Positions 16,725 through 25,917 of a DNA stretch of 64,000 nucleotides are shown here, one piece after another. Each line of letters starts with the position of its first letter. Within the stretch, counting starts at the first letter, position 1. Where the stretch lies: positions 1 to 64,000 of the forward strand of contig JAACVZ010000001.1 in the NCBI GenBank assembly GCA_009992235.1, written 5' to 3'. The stretch comes from Candidatus Saccharimonadota bacterium (lineage in GTDB: Bacteria; Patescibacteriota; Saccharimonadia; Saccharimonadales; Saccharimonadaceae). The notes under the pieces are model-generated. The model was not told the DNA's origin, did not search any database, and saw only the letters and a program-made list of their open reading frames with translations. Position numbers and translations under genes: made by a program.

Positions 16725-18400
16725 TGAGCTTATTTCATAGAATCCTCAGTGCACGGGGGATATCGCCCGAAACCAGGGCGACATTTTTATCTCCGCAGTA
16801 TGACAAAAAGCATGATCCATTCCTGTTGCCAGACATGGAAAAAGCCGTTATGCGCCTTGAAAAGGCTCGCAAGAACGACGAACACATCACTATATATGGC
16901 GACTATGACATCGATGGCCTTACAGCGACCGCCTTGCTTCTCGACTCGTTTTCGGGTTTTGGCTTTACGCATGTAGACGCCTTTATTCCTAATCGATTTA
17001 CCGAAGGCTACGGTTTGACGGTTGATGCGATTGAGCGAATTGCTAAAACTGGCGCGTCACTCGTTATTACCGTTGACTGTGGCAGCTTAAGCCACGTGGA
17101 AATTGCCCGCGCCAATGAACTCGGTATGGATGTTATTGTGACCGATCACCACAACGTATCGCCAGAGCAGCCCGATGCCGTTGCGGTTATCAATCCGAAA
17201 CGACTACTGCAGGACCACCCGGACGCTTACGAGAAATATTTGCTTAAGGACCAATCTAACAAGCTTTATCCGTTCCTCGACCTTCCAGGCGTTGGTGTGG
17301 CGTTTAAGCTTGTACAGGCGCTTCAGGCGCGTATGAGTGGTATTGAACCGGGCCAAGAGAAGTGGCTACTTGACCTTGTGGCACTTGGAACGGTATGTGA
17401 CGTCGTCACGCTTGTCGATGAAAACCGAACACATGTGTTTTGGGGGCTGAAAGTGCTCTCCAAGACTCGTCGCCCCGGTCTTCGTGCGCTGATGACTGTC
17501 GCGGCAGTTGAGCCTATGGCGGTAAACGCTCGTAGTCTTGGGTTTGGGCTTGGGCCTCGCATGAATGCGTCCGGTCGGCTTGAGACTGCTCAATACGCGC
17601 TTGATCTGCTAACGACCCGCGACCCGCAGGAGGCGCTTCGTATTGCTCGTCAGTTAGACGATATGAATAAAAGCCGTCGCAAAGATCAGGACGGCATTTT
17701 TGAAGAGGCGAAGGTTCAGGCCGAGAAATATGCTGACGATCCAGTTATTGTGGTGAGCGCTAGCGGGTGGAACCACGGTATTGTTGGTATTGTCGCCGCT
17801 AAATTACTTGAGAAATATCAGAAACCAGCTTTTGTGTTGGCGGAAGATGGCGAGGTTGCGAAAGGCTCGGCCCGGAGCTACGGCGGATTCAGTGCTGCTG
17901 ATGCAATTCGATCTGCCGAGGCGCATATTACAAAAGGTGGTGGCCATGCACTTGCCGCCGGTGTAACCTTGCCGGTTGGGGCAGTTGATGAGTTCCGGAA
18001 AGCAGTTAACAACTATTATCGAGAGTTGAAGCTGGTCGACCAGGCGCAGCTGCTTGTATCGACGGCTGATGCCGACGCTTTATTATCAGAAGTCGATGAA
18101 ACACTCGTCGGACAGTTCGCGGCGCTTGAGCCATTCGGAAATGGCAACCCGCAACCAATCCTTCGAAGTGTTAACCTGGCGGTTATGGATGTTCGACGAA
18201 TGGGCGACAAAGCTCAACACGTAAAGTTGCTTGTTCGAGACACCAACGACACTCAGCTGCAATTATTGGCGTTTAACGCACCGGATCATTTCTTTGTTGA
18301 AGTGGGTGAGCGAGTTGACGTCTGGTATTCGCCCGATATCAATGAATGGCAAGGAAGACGGTCTGTTGAGGGCCGCCTTCTGCGTGTCGAGCGTCGATAA
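16724..18400 (+). CDS. recJ: single-stranded-DNA-specific exonuclease RecJ
   Basis: 558 residues. DHH motifs are present in order: GDYDIDGLTA, VDCGS, VTDHHN, and the DHHA1 motif KGGGHALAAG near residue 405, then an OB-fold C-terminal domain. RecJ degrades single-stranded DNA 5' to 3' in recombination and mismatch repair. Length and motifs are complete. It is the last gene of the unit starting at 15696. Confidence 0.95.
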   Translation: MSLFHRILSARGISPETRATFLSPQYDKKHDPFLLPDMEKAVMRLEKARKNDEHITIYGDYDIDGLTATALLLDSFSGFGFTHVDAFIPNRFTEGYGLTVDAIERIAKTGASLVITVDCGSLSHVEIARANELGMDVIVTDHHNVSPEQPDAVAVINPKRLLQDHPDAYEKYLLKDQSNKLYPFLDLPGVGVAFKLVQALQARMSGIEPGQEKWLLDLVALGTVCDVVTLVDENRTHVFWGLKVLSKTRRPGLRALMTVAAVEPMAVNARSLGFGLGPRMNASGRLETAQYALDLLTTRDPQEALRIARQLDDMNKSRRKDQDGIFEEAKVQAEKYADDPVIVVSASGWNHGIVGIVAAKLLEKYQKPAFVLAEDGEVAKGSARSYGGFSAADAIRSAEAHITKGGGHALAAGVTLPVGAVDEFRKAVNNYYRELKLVDQAQLLVSTADADALLSEVDETLVGQFAALEPFGNGNPQPILRSVNLAVMDVRRMGDKAQHVKLLVRDTNDTQLQLLAFNAPDHFFVEVGERVDVWYSPDINEWQGRRSVEGRLLRVERR

Positions 18401-18405
18401 ACTAT

Positions 18406-18717
18406 TTAACGTTCGCTGTTATCGTCTGTTTCTGGTTCGAGTTGGGGGATGTCCTCAGGTGCAAGCGAGGCAAGCGTATCAACTCGAGGCACTTCGTTTG
18501 AGGCTGGGTCAAAAGGAGCGGCGTCCTCTGGCGCAAGTTGAGGAATTTCCTCGGCTGCAGGGGCGATGTCCGTGTTAGCGCGGGCTTCACGTACGTCCTC
18601 TTGGGTAAGTGGCGTAACAGTACGCTCAGTCTGTTCCGCTACGTGCTCATCTTTAAGAGGTGAGTATTTGCTAATATCTTCTTGTGTGTATGTTGGTGTT
18701 TGTTCTTGTTCATTCAT
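18406..18717 (-). CDS. acidic low-complexity small protein
   Basis: 103 residues from the ATG at 18717; the family is not recognised. It is rich in Glu, Pro, Thr and Asp, with repeated T-Q-E-D and A-P-E-D-I/A-P-x-L/F units, and is probably disordered. The start is fixed by a promoter that leaves no leader: TATAAT ends seven bases before the ATG. The gene is convergent with recJ, with only five bases between the stop codons. Confidence 0.6.
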   Translation of the reverse strand: MNEQEQTPTYTQEDISKYSPLKDEHVAEQTERTVTPLTQEDVREARANTDIAPAAEEIPQLAPEDAAPFDPASNEVPRVDTLASLAPEDIPQLEPETDDNSER

Positions 18718-18724
18718 ACTAGTA

Positions 18725-18753
18725 ATTATAGCATAAGCATAATGAAAAGTCAA
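18725..18753 (-). promoter_or_regulatory. promoter of a leaderless transcript with shared spacer motif
   Basis: On the minus strand TTGACT (18753-18748), a 17-base spacer and TATAAT (18730-18725). The spacer ends CTTATGC, giving an extended -10 (TGC). The start of the spacer (TTTTCAT) and its TTATGC end are shared with the two promoters at 31812-31840 and 31866-31894. Confidence 0.75.
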
Positions 18754-18766
18754 TTGGTGGCTTAAC

Positions 18767-19996
18767 TTACGAGCGCGTGAAGAGCGTAGATAGCCTCACG
18801 GTTTGGGCGAATTCGAGGGCACCAAGTCGGAAAGCTCGAACTGCTATCCATATACTAAGCATCATGAAGAGTGTCATGGTAGCGAGGGCGGTCCAGGCCA
18901 TCAGCGGATCCATATTGCCGACAGTATTACGAACTAACGTTACAACCGGTGACGTGAGCGGGAAGTAGGTCAGGAAGGTTGAGATTGGGTTTTTGGGGTC
19001 GGTGACTAGCATGACGATAAAGTAGAACGGAATGAATGCGCCAATATAGAAGACGCTTGAGAAGTTGTTGGCTTCTTTGGCGGATGGGGCAATGGCTGCA
19101 ACTGTGGTCATGAAACCAGCAAACATTAAGAATCCGGCAATAAGGTAGCCTGTCGATAAGAGTAGGGTGACTGGGTCAAGTACGACTTGCGACAAATCGA
19201 GCCCGAACGGAAGGGCTAATGAGCCCATCTGCTGCGCAACGATTAGCGCAATGGTGCCCATCGTAGCGAAGAAGACCAGCTGGGTAAGTGTTACAAGCGA
19301 AACTCCAAGGAGCTTACCGACAATCAGTGTACGAGGTTTAACATAAGTCAAGACCATCTCCATAGAGCGATTTTCTTTTTCTTCGCTAATACTGGTTAGC
19401 ATGTAGCCGACTGAAAAGGCGAAAATGATGTAGAACAATATGACGAATAGGCCGGGTGCAATGTATTCGTTGAAGCCGGCGGTTTGTTGGCCATCTTCGT
19501 AGAAGGTGAGCGTCGATGAGGCGCCATTTTGAGCCAGAGCGATTATTTCCGGCGATCCTAGCGGAATGAAGAGACTTGTTTTGAGTAGGTTGTCCGATAG
19601 TGACGTCACGGCACTGATTGTAGTGATGTCACTGGTATTAACGTAGATGTTATATTTTTGAGAACTGGCGAGGTCTTCTGGGAAGACGACTAGTCCCTGC
19701 GATTCACCTTCGCGAACCGCTTCAAGAAGCGTGTCAGTTTTAGATGGGTCGCCTAGCGATAAACCACTCTGCTCAACGACGTCCTTGTTAATGAGTGAGC
19801 TTTTGTCGACAACAACGACGGTCTCTAGCTCGCGGGCAACCTCTTCGATGCGTTCAGTACCAGACTGATTCGACATATAGTTAAGGCCAATAATTACCCC
19901 GATAATTAGAGGCATAGAAACCATCACAATCCAAAAACTTGGCTGACGGATAATGGTGAGGTATTCGTGACGAATAACCGAACGTAACTTAGACAT
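18767..19996 (-). CDS. ABC-2 type exporter permease (NatB-like)
   Basis: 409 residues from the ATG at 19996, six bases after GGAGG. One membrane segment near the N terminus, an external domain of about 140 residues and five or six membrane segments in the C-terminal half match the ABC-2/NatB permease layout (SVGYMLTSISEEKENRSMEM is typical). It pairs with the ATPase gene that it overlaps by eight bases. NatAB in Bacillus extrudes sodium; the substrate here is unknown. Confidence 0.88.
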   Translation of the reverse strand: MSKLRSVIRHEYLTIIRQPSFWIVMVSMPLIIGVIIGLNYMSNQSGTERIEEVARELETVVVVDKSSLINKDVVEQSGLSLGDPSKTDTLLEAVREGESQGLVVFPEDLASSQKYNIYVNTSDITTISAVTSLSDNLLKTSLFIPLGSPEIIALAQNGASSTLTFYEDGQQTAGFNEYIAPGLFVILFYIIFAFSVGYMLTSISEEKENRSMEMVLTYVKPRTLIVGKLLGVSLVTLTQLVFFATMGTIALIVAQQMGSLALPFGLDLSQVVLDPVTLLLSTGYLIAGFLMFAGFMTTVAAIAPSAKEANNFSSVFYIGAFIPFYFIVMLVTDPKNPISTFLTYFPLTSPVVTLVRNTVGNMDPLMAWTALATMTLFMMLSIWIAVRAFRLGALEFAQTVRLSTLFTRS

Positions 19997-20744
19997 GAGC
20001 GACCTCCGAACTCTTCTCGTTGTAAATGGAGACAAAAATATCTTCAATTGAGGACGATGAGAAATCTTTCTTTACCTGTTTGACTGTTCCATAGGCCCGA
20101 GCCTTGCCGTCTTTGAGGATTAGTAGGCTATCGGCGAAGCGCTCGACCTCTTCCATGAGGTGGGTGATGTAAATGACCGACGTTCCTTTTTTACGAAGTT
20201 CTTCAACGATGGTAATAAGGAGCTTTCGGTTAACTGGGTCAAGGCCCTTAGTCGGCTCGTCCAGAATAAGCAGCGTCGGGTCGTTCATAATGGCCACGCC
20301 AAGTTGAACCTTTTGTTGTTGTCCGCCAGAGAGTTTTTTGATGCGGGTGTGTGCTTTATCGTCAAGCTCAACTCGCTTTAGGTAGTCAAGCGAGAACTTT
20401 CGTGCGTCATCACGGTCCATGCCCTTAAGTTCCCCGAAGTAAATCATCGTGTCGAGTACTTTTGAACGGGTGTAGAGACCGCGCTCTTCTGGCAAATAGC
20501 CAACGCGGGAAGCGGTGTCTGGTGTAAGTGGTTTTCCGTTAATGTGTAGCGTGCCGCTGGTTGCTTGGTAAATGCCAAGTAGCGAGCGAACCGTGCTGGT
20601 TTTTCCAGAACCGTTGGCACCAAGGAAGGCGAACACTTCACCGGGATGAACCTGAAAGCTCAGGTCTTTTACGATGTCTTTGTCGCCAATGCGGAGGCAA
20701 AAATCTTTTATATCGACAATGGGTTTAGATGATGATTTTTTCAT
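19989..20744 (-). CDS. ABC transporter ATP-binding protein (NatA-like)
   Basis: 251 residues. Walker A GANGSGKT, signature LSGGQQQKV, Walker B LLILDEPTKGLDP and the switch His (IYITH) are intact. The C-terminal tail resembles ABC-2 exporter ATPases. A TACAAT -10 box lies about eight bases before the ATG on the minus strand (near 20757), so this mRNA may be leaderless as well. It is divergent from rpsU. Confidence 0.93.
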   Translation of the reverse strand: MKKSSSKPIVDIKDFCLRIGDKDIVKDLSFQVHPGEVFAFLGANGSGKTSTVRSLLGIYQATSGTLHINGKPLTPDTASRVGYLPEERGLYTRSKVLDTMIYFGELKGMDRDDARKFSLDYLKRVELDDKAHTRIKKLSGGQQQKVQLGVAIMNDPTLLILDEPTKGLDPVNRKLLITIVEELRKKGTSVIYITHLMEEVERFADSLLILKDGKARAYGTVKQVKKDFSSSSIEDIFVSIYNEKSSEVAHV

Positions 20745-20776
20745 ATACTTTATTGTAGCATTTCACTTTATGTATA

Positions 20777-20805
20777 TTGCAACTCTTGTTCTCATCTGTT
20801 ACAAT
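20777..20805 (+). promoter_or_regulatory. promoter of rpsU with near-leaderless start
   Basis: TTGCAA at 20777-20782, a 17-base spacer ending in TGT (extended -10) and TACAAT at 20800-20805, nine bases before the ATG. No Shine-Dalgarno sequence fits in the gap. Confidence 0.7.
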
Positions 20806-20814
20806 ACGTGCAAT

Positions 20815-21030
20815 ATGGTACAAGTAACACGTAAAGATCAACGCGAAGCGAACGAAAACATTATTCGTCGTTTTAACCGTAAGGTTTTGCAAAGTGGTGT
20901 CCTCGCCGAAGCGAAAGCAACAATGCGATTCACGAAACCTATTAGCAAAACTGAGCGCCGCAAAAAAGCGATTATCCGAAAAGAGCGTAAGGCGCAAAAA
21001 GTTGCCAAAGCTCGACTCGGGCTTCAATAA
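20815..21030 (+). CDS. rpsU: 30S ribosomal protein S21
   Basis: 71 residues, strongly basic, with the S21 pattern (E-N-x-x-R-R-F-N-R-K-V then F-x-K-P-x-x-x-R-R-K-K). The ATG at 20815 is used because the ORF upstream contains the promoter. It heads the rpsU-yqeY-adk-map operon. S21 helps mRNA pairing at the anti-SD, which is of interest beside its own SD-free start. Confidence 0.92.
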   Translation: MVQVTRKDQREANENIIRRFNRKVLQSGVLAEAKATMRFTKPISKTERRKKAIIRKERKAQKVAKARLGLQ

Positions 21031-21044
21031 GGAAGGAATATCGT

Positions 21045-21494
21045 ATGAGCCTAAAGGCACGTATTGAAAGCGACGTAAAAACCGCCATGCTTAGTGGTGA
21101 GCGCTTTACGGCGGATACTCTCCGTTCGTTAAAAGCGACAATTCTTAACGAAGAAGTAGCCCAGGGCAAGCGAGACGAAGGTCTTGATGACACCACAATC
21201 GAAAAACTTATTGCCCGTGAGGTAAAAAAGCGTGCCGAGAGCGCTACGCTGTACGACCAAGCTGGTCGTCAGGAGCTTGCCGATAACGAACGCAACGAAT
21301 CGAATATACTCGAGCAGTACCTTCCTGAACAGGTGTCAGAAGAAGCTATTAAGAAAGTTGTTGATGAAACGGTTGCTGCACTTGGCGCTTCTGGGCCGCA
21401 GGCTATGGGCCAAGTTATCGGCGCAGTTAAGGGTAAATTCGGTAATTCAGCCGATGGTGCGACTATTGCCCGACTAGTGAAAGAGGCGCTATGA
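21045..21494 (+). CDS. yqeY: GatB/YqeY domain protein
   Basis: 149 residues. It matches YqeY, a helical protein like the tRNA-binding tail of GatB: LKARIESDVKTAML at the start, EQYLPEQ in the middle, and GAVKGKFG...GATIARLVKE at the end. It is usually next to rpsU, as here. GGAAGGA precedes the ATG. The 3' end overlaps adk by four bases. Its role is unproven; binding to tRNA or a nucleic acid is likely. Confidence 0.92.
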   Translation: MSLKARIESDVKTAMLSGERFTADTLRSLKATILNEEVAQGKRDEGLDDTTIEKLIAREVKKRAESATLYDQAGRQELADNERNESNILEQYLPEQVSEEAIKKVVDETVAALGASGPQAMGQVIGAVKGKFGNSADGATIARLVKEAL

Positions 21495-22039
21495 TTGTAT
21501 TTTTCGGTCCAGCCGGTGCCGGTAAAAGCATGCAGGGGCAAATTCTAGCGGCACGAATGGGCTGGCGCTGGTTAAGTGCTGGCCAAATTTTACGCGACAC
21601 GCATGAACCTGAAATTGTGAAAACGATGCACGGGGGGAACCTAATTCCTCACGAGTCAATTACACGTATCATGGGCGAAGCTATCTCGAAAGCCGGCAAT
21701 ATTGACCAAATTATTCTCGATGGTTTCCCGCGCGAGTTACCACAGGCACAGTGGCTGATTGATAGTAAAACTGACCATGGTCGCGATATTGCACTGGTTG
21801 TTGTCCTTGAGGTGCCACGCGAAGAACTACTAAAGCGCCTAGAAATTCGTGGTCGCGCCGATGACACACCTGAGGCTATTGATCAACGTCTGTCTATTTA
21901 TAGACAAGAAATGTATCCAATGCTCGGCCTCTTTAGTGATCAGAACGTTCCGGTTGTTCACATCGATGGCGTAGGTGCTGTGGGTAAAATTCACGACCGT
22001 ATTTATGCGGAGCTGCAAAACAGAGAATTAGCGAAATAA
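21491..22039 (+). CDS. adk: adenylate kinase (short form)
   Basis: 182 residues. P-loop GPAGAGKS (residues 6-13), the AMP-binding region DGFPRELPQAQWL and the Arg-rich lid start RLEIRGRADD are present. The lid is the short form, without the extra domain or zinc cysteines. It makes 2 ADP from ATP and AMP. It overlaps yqeY by four bases and its stop overlaps the map start (TAATG), so expression is coupled. Confidence 0.93.
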   Translation: MIVFFGPAGAGKSMQGQILAARMGWRWLSAGQILRDTHEPEIVKTMHGGNLIPHESITRIMGEAISKAGNIDQIILDGFPRELPQAQWLIDSKTDHGRDIALVVVLEVPREELLKRLEIRGRADDTPEAIDQRLSIYRQEMYPMLGLFSDQNVPVVHIDGVGAVGKIHDRIYAELQNRELAK

Positions 22040-22791
22040 TGCAGAAACTGAAGACACCGGCAGAGATTGAAGCAATGCGCGAGGGCGGAAAGATCCTCGC
22101 TACTATTTACCGTGACCTCCGACCACGTGTGCAACCTGGCGTTAGCGAAAAAGAGCTTGAGGCATGGGTGGATAAAGAAATTATTCGACACGGCGCTACG
22201 GCGACGTATAAAACGCCAGAAGTTAATTTTCCTGCATCAATTTGTATCTCAACAAATGAGCAGATCGTTCACAGTGTCCCTAGTGACTACGTCTTGCAGG
22301 ACGGCGATGTTGTCAGTTTTGACCTCGTTATCACCTATAAGGGAATGAAAACCGACAGTGCCTTCACGATGGTTGTTGGTAAGGGCAACGGTGTAAAAAA
22401 CCACCTCATCACTTCAACTGAACGAAGCTTGTATGCAGCCATTGACGCTGTTAAAGGCCCGGTTCGTACGGGCGACCTTGGTGCGGCAATTGAACAAGTA
22501 CTTAAAAATGCAAAGCTTGGTATTGTCCGAGAGCTTGTTGGTCACGGTGTTGGACACAGTATGCACGAGCCACCTGAAGTTCCGAATTACGGCAAGAAGG
22601 GAAGAGGCGACCTCCTTGCGCCCGGTGACACCATTGCTATTGAACCCATGGCAACCATTGGTAAAGAAAAAATCACCGTCGACCATGAGGACGGCTGGAC
22701 AATATCCACCGCTGATGGCAGCCTGGCGGCTCACTTTGAACACACAATTCTCATCACCGAAAATGGTGCTGAAATTCTTACGCAGCTGTAA
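22039..22791 (+). CDS. map: methionine aminopeptidase, type I
   Basis: 250 residues. The five metal ligands of the pita-bread fold are visible: SFDLV and DSAFT give the two Asp, HGVGHSMHEPP the His, and IEPMA and HFEHT the two Glu. It removes the initiator Met after deformylase. It ends the rpsU operon; a family-1 structured element starts two bases after its stop codon. Confidence 0.95.
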   Translation: MQKLKTPAEIEAMREGGKILATIYRDLRPRVQPGVSEKELEAWVDKEIIRHGATATYKTPEVNFPASICISTNEQIVHSVPSDYVLQDGDVVSFDLVITYKGMKTDSAFTMVVGKGNGVKNHLITSTERSLYAAIDAVKGPVRTGDLGAAIEQVLKNAKLGIVRELVGHGVGHSMHEPPEVPNYGKKGRGDLLAPGDTIAIEPMATIGKEKITVDHEDGWTISTADGSLAAHFEHTILITENGAEILTQL

Positions 22792-22792
22792 A

Positions 22793-22895
22793 TTTTTTAT
22801 ACTCTTTCGGAAACGGCTTCACGCCATATAAAATAAGGGTCTCTACGCCTTATTTTATTTGGGTTGCAGATGTTGTCCTTCAAGAATATAAAAAG
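22793..22895 (+). repeat. family-1 structured intergenic element, copy A
   Basis: The outer helix pairs 22793-22806 with 22882-22895 (TTTTTATA with TATAAAAA). Inside are a short GGC-TTCAC-GCC hairpin at about 22815-22825 and an 11-bp hairpin (22828-22838 with 22848-22858) with the nine-base loop GTCTCTACG. The junction sequence GGGTTGCAGATG follows at 22861. It lies between the map stop and the ftsA promoter. A T-rich start and A-rich end do not fit a plus-strand intrinsic terminator. See copies B, C and D. Confidence 0.75.
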
Positions 22896-22949
22896 TTTAC
22901 AGTGGGCAAGGCACTTCCCATCCTGCAACACAAGCGGTATACTGTGCAT

Positions 22950-24179
22950 ATGCAGGAACCATCCAACTACGCAATTGGCATTGACGTCGGAACAACAAAA
23001 GTACGCACAGTCGTTGCCCATATCGACTCAACAACTGGTGTGCCATCAATCATTGGCATTGGACAAGCAGACAATAGCGGTATGCGAAAAGGTGTGGTGG
23101 TTCATCTTCAAGGCCCAGCCGAGGCGATAGACACCGCACTTGGTGAAGCCGAGCGAATGAGCGGGTATCAAGTGAATGGGGCAACCCTTAACTTAAATGG
23201 TGCACATATTTTAACCACTCATGCCGACGGAATGATTGCGGTTGGTGCGCTTGACCACGAAGTCGGTCACGAGGACTTGGCCCGAATTGAAGAAGTAGCG
23301 ACGATAGGAAAAGTTCCAGCGAATCGTGAAATTCTTGATGTTATTCCGCACGCCTACAAGCTTGACAGCCAGGACAACATAAAAGATCCGCTTGGTATGA
23401 CCGGAACTCGTCTTGAAATTGATGCGCATGTTATTTCGGCCCTGACGCCGTATCTTGTGAATATCCAAAAAGTTGCCGAAATGGCCAAGGTTGACGCTCA
23501 CGATATTGTAGCCTCGGCAATTGCCGCTGGGCGATCGGTACTTCACGAGCAACAGCGCGAAAGTGGCGTTGCCGTTATTGACATGGGCGGTGCAACTACG
23601 AGTATCGCTGTCTATGAAGAGGGCGACCTCCAGTACGTTGGCGTCGTGCCAATTGGCGGTGTTCACGTTACCAATGACCTTGCTATTGGCCTTAAGACCG
23701 ATCCTGAGGTAGCTGAAAAGGTGAAGTGTGAGCACGCATCGGCAACTGTTCGCAGTGAACACTCCGGGGTCAGCATTAAGCATGCCGAAGAGATTCTTAG
23801 CTTCACGACCGCTGACATTGATGAAATCGTCGAGGCTCGTCTTGAGGAAATTTTTGAGGCAATACAGCGCGAGCTAAAGAAGGCGGGATACGCCGGAAAA
23901 TTGCCAAGTGGCGTTATTCTGACCGGTGGAGCGGCTCAAATGAAGCATATGGCTGAGTTCGCAAAGAATTTCTTAGGTCTGGCGGCGCGTGTTGGGAAAC
24001 CAGCAGTAAACAGTACGGTTGCTGATGATATAGAGCCGACCGCTTTTGCAACAGCAATTGGTCTTATGCTACTAGACAGCGAACGGGGCCATCGAGTAGA
24101 TTCTCATAGTAAAAAAGCATTATCGGGCAAAAGCGCTCGCGGTGCAGTGTCCAAACTTTTTGCTCGCTTCAAAGCGTAG
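22950..24179 (+). CDS. ftsA: cell division protein FtsA
   Basis: 409 residues. Actin-like ATPase motifs are present: IGIDVGTTKV (phosphate 1), VIDMGGATTSI (phosphate 2) and ILTGGAAQMK (adenosine). FtsA tethers FtsZ to the membrane through a C-terminal amphipathic helix; the C terminus here (AVSKLFARFKA) fits that. The ATG at 22950 is six bases after TATACT (22938-22943), so the mRNA is probably leaderless; an in-frame ATG at 22902 lies upstream of that promoter. ftsZ follows. Confidence 0.94.
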   Translation: MQEPSNYAIGIDVGTTKVRTVVAHIDSTTGVPSIIGIGQADNSGMRKGVVVHLQGPAEAIDTALGEAERMSGYQVNGATLNLNGAHILTTHADGMIAVGALDHEVGHEDLARIEEVATIGKVPANREILDVIPHAYKLDSQDNIKDPLGMTGTRLEIDAHVISALTPYLVNIQKVAEMAKVDAHDIVASAIAAGRSVLHEQQRESGVAVIDMGGATTSIAVYEEGDLQYVGVVPIGGVHVTNDLAIGLKTDPEVAEKVKCEHASATVRSEHSGVSIKHAEEILSFTTADIDEIVEARLEEIFEAIQRELKKAGYAGKLPSGVILTGGAAQMKHMAEFAKNFLGLAARVGKPAVNSTVADDIEPTAFATAIGLMLLDSERGHRVDSHSKKALSGKSARGAVSKLFARFKA

Positions 24180-24245
24180 TATTGTCTGAACACATAAAAT
24201 GGTATACTAAAGACAAAGAGTAATTGTATTCAAGGGGAGACAGGC

Positions 24246-25445
24246 ATGCCTGAAGTAAAACCAAGCGACATCGAGACCTTTGCCAGCATTAAAGTTGTAG
24301 GCGTTGGTGGCGCGGGCGGTTCAGCCGTTAATCGTATGAAAGAAGCCGGGCTTACCGGTGTCCAGTTTATTGCCATGAACACAGACGCGCAGGCACTTCA
24401 CAATTCGAAGGCTGACCTAAAAATCCACCTTGGACACTCAACGACTGGTGGACTTGGTGCTGGTGCCGACCCTGCTAAGGGTGAGGCGGCCGCTGAAGAG
24501 TCTCGTGAAGACATTAAATCGGCGCTTGAGGGTGCCGACATGGTGTTTGTCACAATTGGTGCTGGTGGTGGTACCGGATCTGGTGCTGGCTATGTTGTCG
24601 CTGAAGTCGCTCGTGAACTCGGTGTCCTAGTAGTTGGTGTTGCAACTCGACCATTTAGTTTCGAGGGTGAAAAGCGTCGCGCCAATGCCGAGTGGGCAAT
24701 TAGCCGACTTCGCCGCAATGTAGATACGCTTATTACTATTCCAAACGATCGTTTGCTTCAAACCATCGACCGTCGCACGCCGCTTCTTGAGACTTTCAAA
24801 ATCGCCGACGACGTTCTTCGTCAGGGCGTCCAAGGTATTTCCGAGCTTATTACCGAACATGGTCTTATTAACCTCGACTTTGCAGACGTAAAGGCAATTA
24901 TGAGTAACGCTGGGTCGGCGCTTATGGGTATCGGTCGTGCGAGTGGCGATAGCCGAGCAGCCCAAGCTGCGCAGCAAGCCATTGAGTCACCGCTTATTGA
25001 AGTATCTATCGATGGTGCTAGGGGTGTTCTATTCAATGTTACCGGTGGCTACGACATGAGCATGAGCGAAATTCAGGAAGCGGCTGAGATTATTACCAGT
25101 GCCGTGTCTCCAGATGCCAACATCATCTTTGGTGCGACCTTGAAGCCTGAAATGGAAGACGAACTAGTCATTACGGTTATTGCAACCGGTTTTGATACAG
25201 CATACTTTACTGACGATGAGCCAGCAACTGAAAAAGGCGACGCCACTGAAGGCCCGAGTCAAGAACTTGTTAATGAAGTAAAAGACATCGACATGAGCCT
25301 CGACCAGTCCGAGTCGGCAACACTTTTTGCTGAAGAAAATGGTGAGAGCATTTGGAATCAACCGTCCGAAGAAGAGGAAGACAAGTCAGACATTCCTGCC
25401 TTTCTTCGACGACGCAAGAAGCGCAACAAGAAGAACGAGGAGTAA
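24246..25445 (+). CDS. ftsZ: cell division protein FtsZ
   Basis: 399 residues. The tubulin signature [10 protein letters not shown] is near residue 101 and the N-terminal [13 protein letters not shown] binds GTP; the T7 synergy loop NLDFADVK is intact. The acidic linker after residue 325 and a basic tail ([11 protein letters not shown]) end the protein. It has its own promoter (TGG-TATACT at 24203-24208) and an AAGGGGAG ribosome-binding site. The NrdR-like gene starts two bases after the stop. Confidence 0.97.
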   Translation: MPEVKPSDIETFASIKVVGVGGAGGSAVNRMKEAGLTGVQFIAMNTDAQALHNSKADLKIHLGHSTTGGLGAGADPAKGEAAAEESREDIKSALEGADMVFVTIGAGGGTGSGAGYVVAEVARELGVLVVGVATRPFSFEGEKRRANAEWAISRLRRNVDTLITIPNDRLLQTIDRRTPLLETFKIADDVLRQGVQGISELITEHGLINLDFADVKAIMSNAGSALMGIGRASGDSRAAQAAQQAIESPLIEVSIDGARGVLFNVTGGYDMSMSEIQEAAEIITSAVSPDANIIFGATLKPEMEDELVITVIATGFDTAYFTDDEPATEKGDATEGPSQELVNEVKDIDMSLDQSESATLFAEENGESIWNQPSEEEEDKSDIPAFLRRRKKRNKKNEE

Positions 25446-25447
25446 CA

Positions 25448-25909
25448 GTGGTGTCAAAGTTAAAAATTGGTGATAGTCGGGTAGTTGAGTCTCGTGAAGT
25501 TAGCGATGGAGTAACTATTCGTCGCCGCCGAGAGGCACCAGACGGAACTCGCTTCACAACTTACGAACGAATTGAAAAACCAAACCTTGCCGTAGTCAAA
25601 AAGAATGGCGTACGCGAATTATATGACCGTGAAAAACTTGCAACTGCCGTCAAGCGATCGGTAGGGAAGTTCTTTAGTTCAGAAGTTGAAGTTGAGGAGA
25701 TGATTGATGTAGTTGAAACTGCACTTTATGACTTTGGCGAAAATGAAATTACTTCAAAGCAAATTGGCGACAAAGTGCTTGACGAACTTGCGCTTCGAAA
25801 TGAAGTCGCCTATGTTCGGTTCGCCAGTGTCTATCGTGAGTTTAAAACGCTTGACGACTTTTTAAAGATTCTTGAAGAGCGACGAACCAAGAAACAGCAA
25901 GAGGTGTAG
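25448..25909 (+). CDS. NrdR-like ATP-cone protein lacking the zinc ribbon cysteines
   Basis: 153 residues from GTG at 25448 (25451 is also possible; GAGGAG lies at 25437-25442). The ATP-cone (about 45-135) is well conserved, and the N-terminal block DSRVVESRE...IRRRREAPDGTRFTTYE aligns with NrdR. In NrdR this block is a zinc ribbon with CPxC at the start and CxxC between RRRRE and RFTTYE. Here the first pair is missing and the second reads A-P-D-G, so no zinc site remains. NrdR represses ribonucleotide reductase genes and senses (d)ATP; this protein may keep the sensing half but bind DNA differently or not at all. Confidence 0.85.
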   Translation: MVSKLKIGDSRVVESREVSDGVTIRRRREAPDGTRFTTYERIEKPNLAVVKKNGVRELYDREKLATAVKRSVGKFFSSEVEVEEMIDVVETALYDFGENEITSKQIGDKVLDELALRNEVAYVRFASVYREFKTLDDFLKILEERRTKKQQEV

Positions 25910-25917
25910 AGGCAAGT

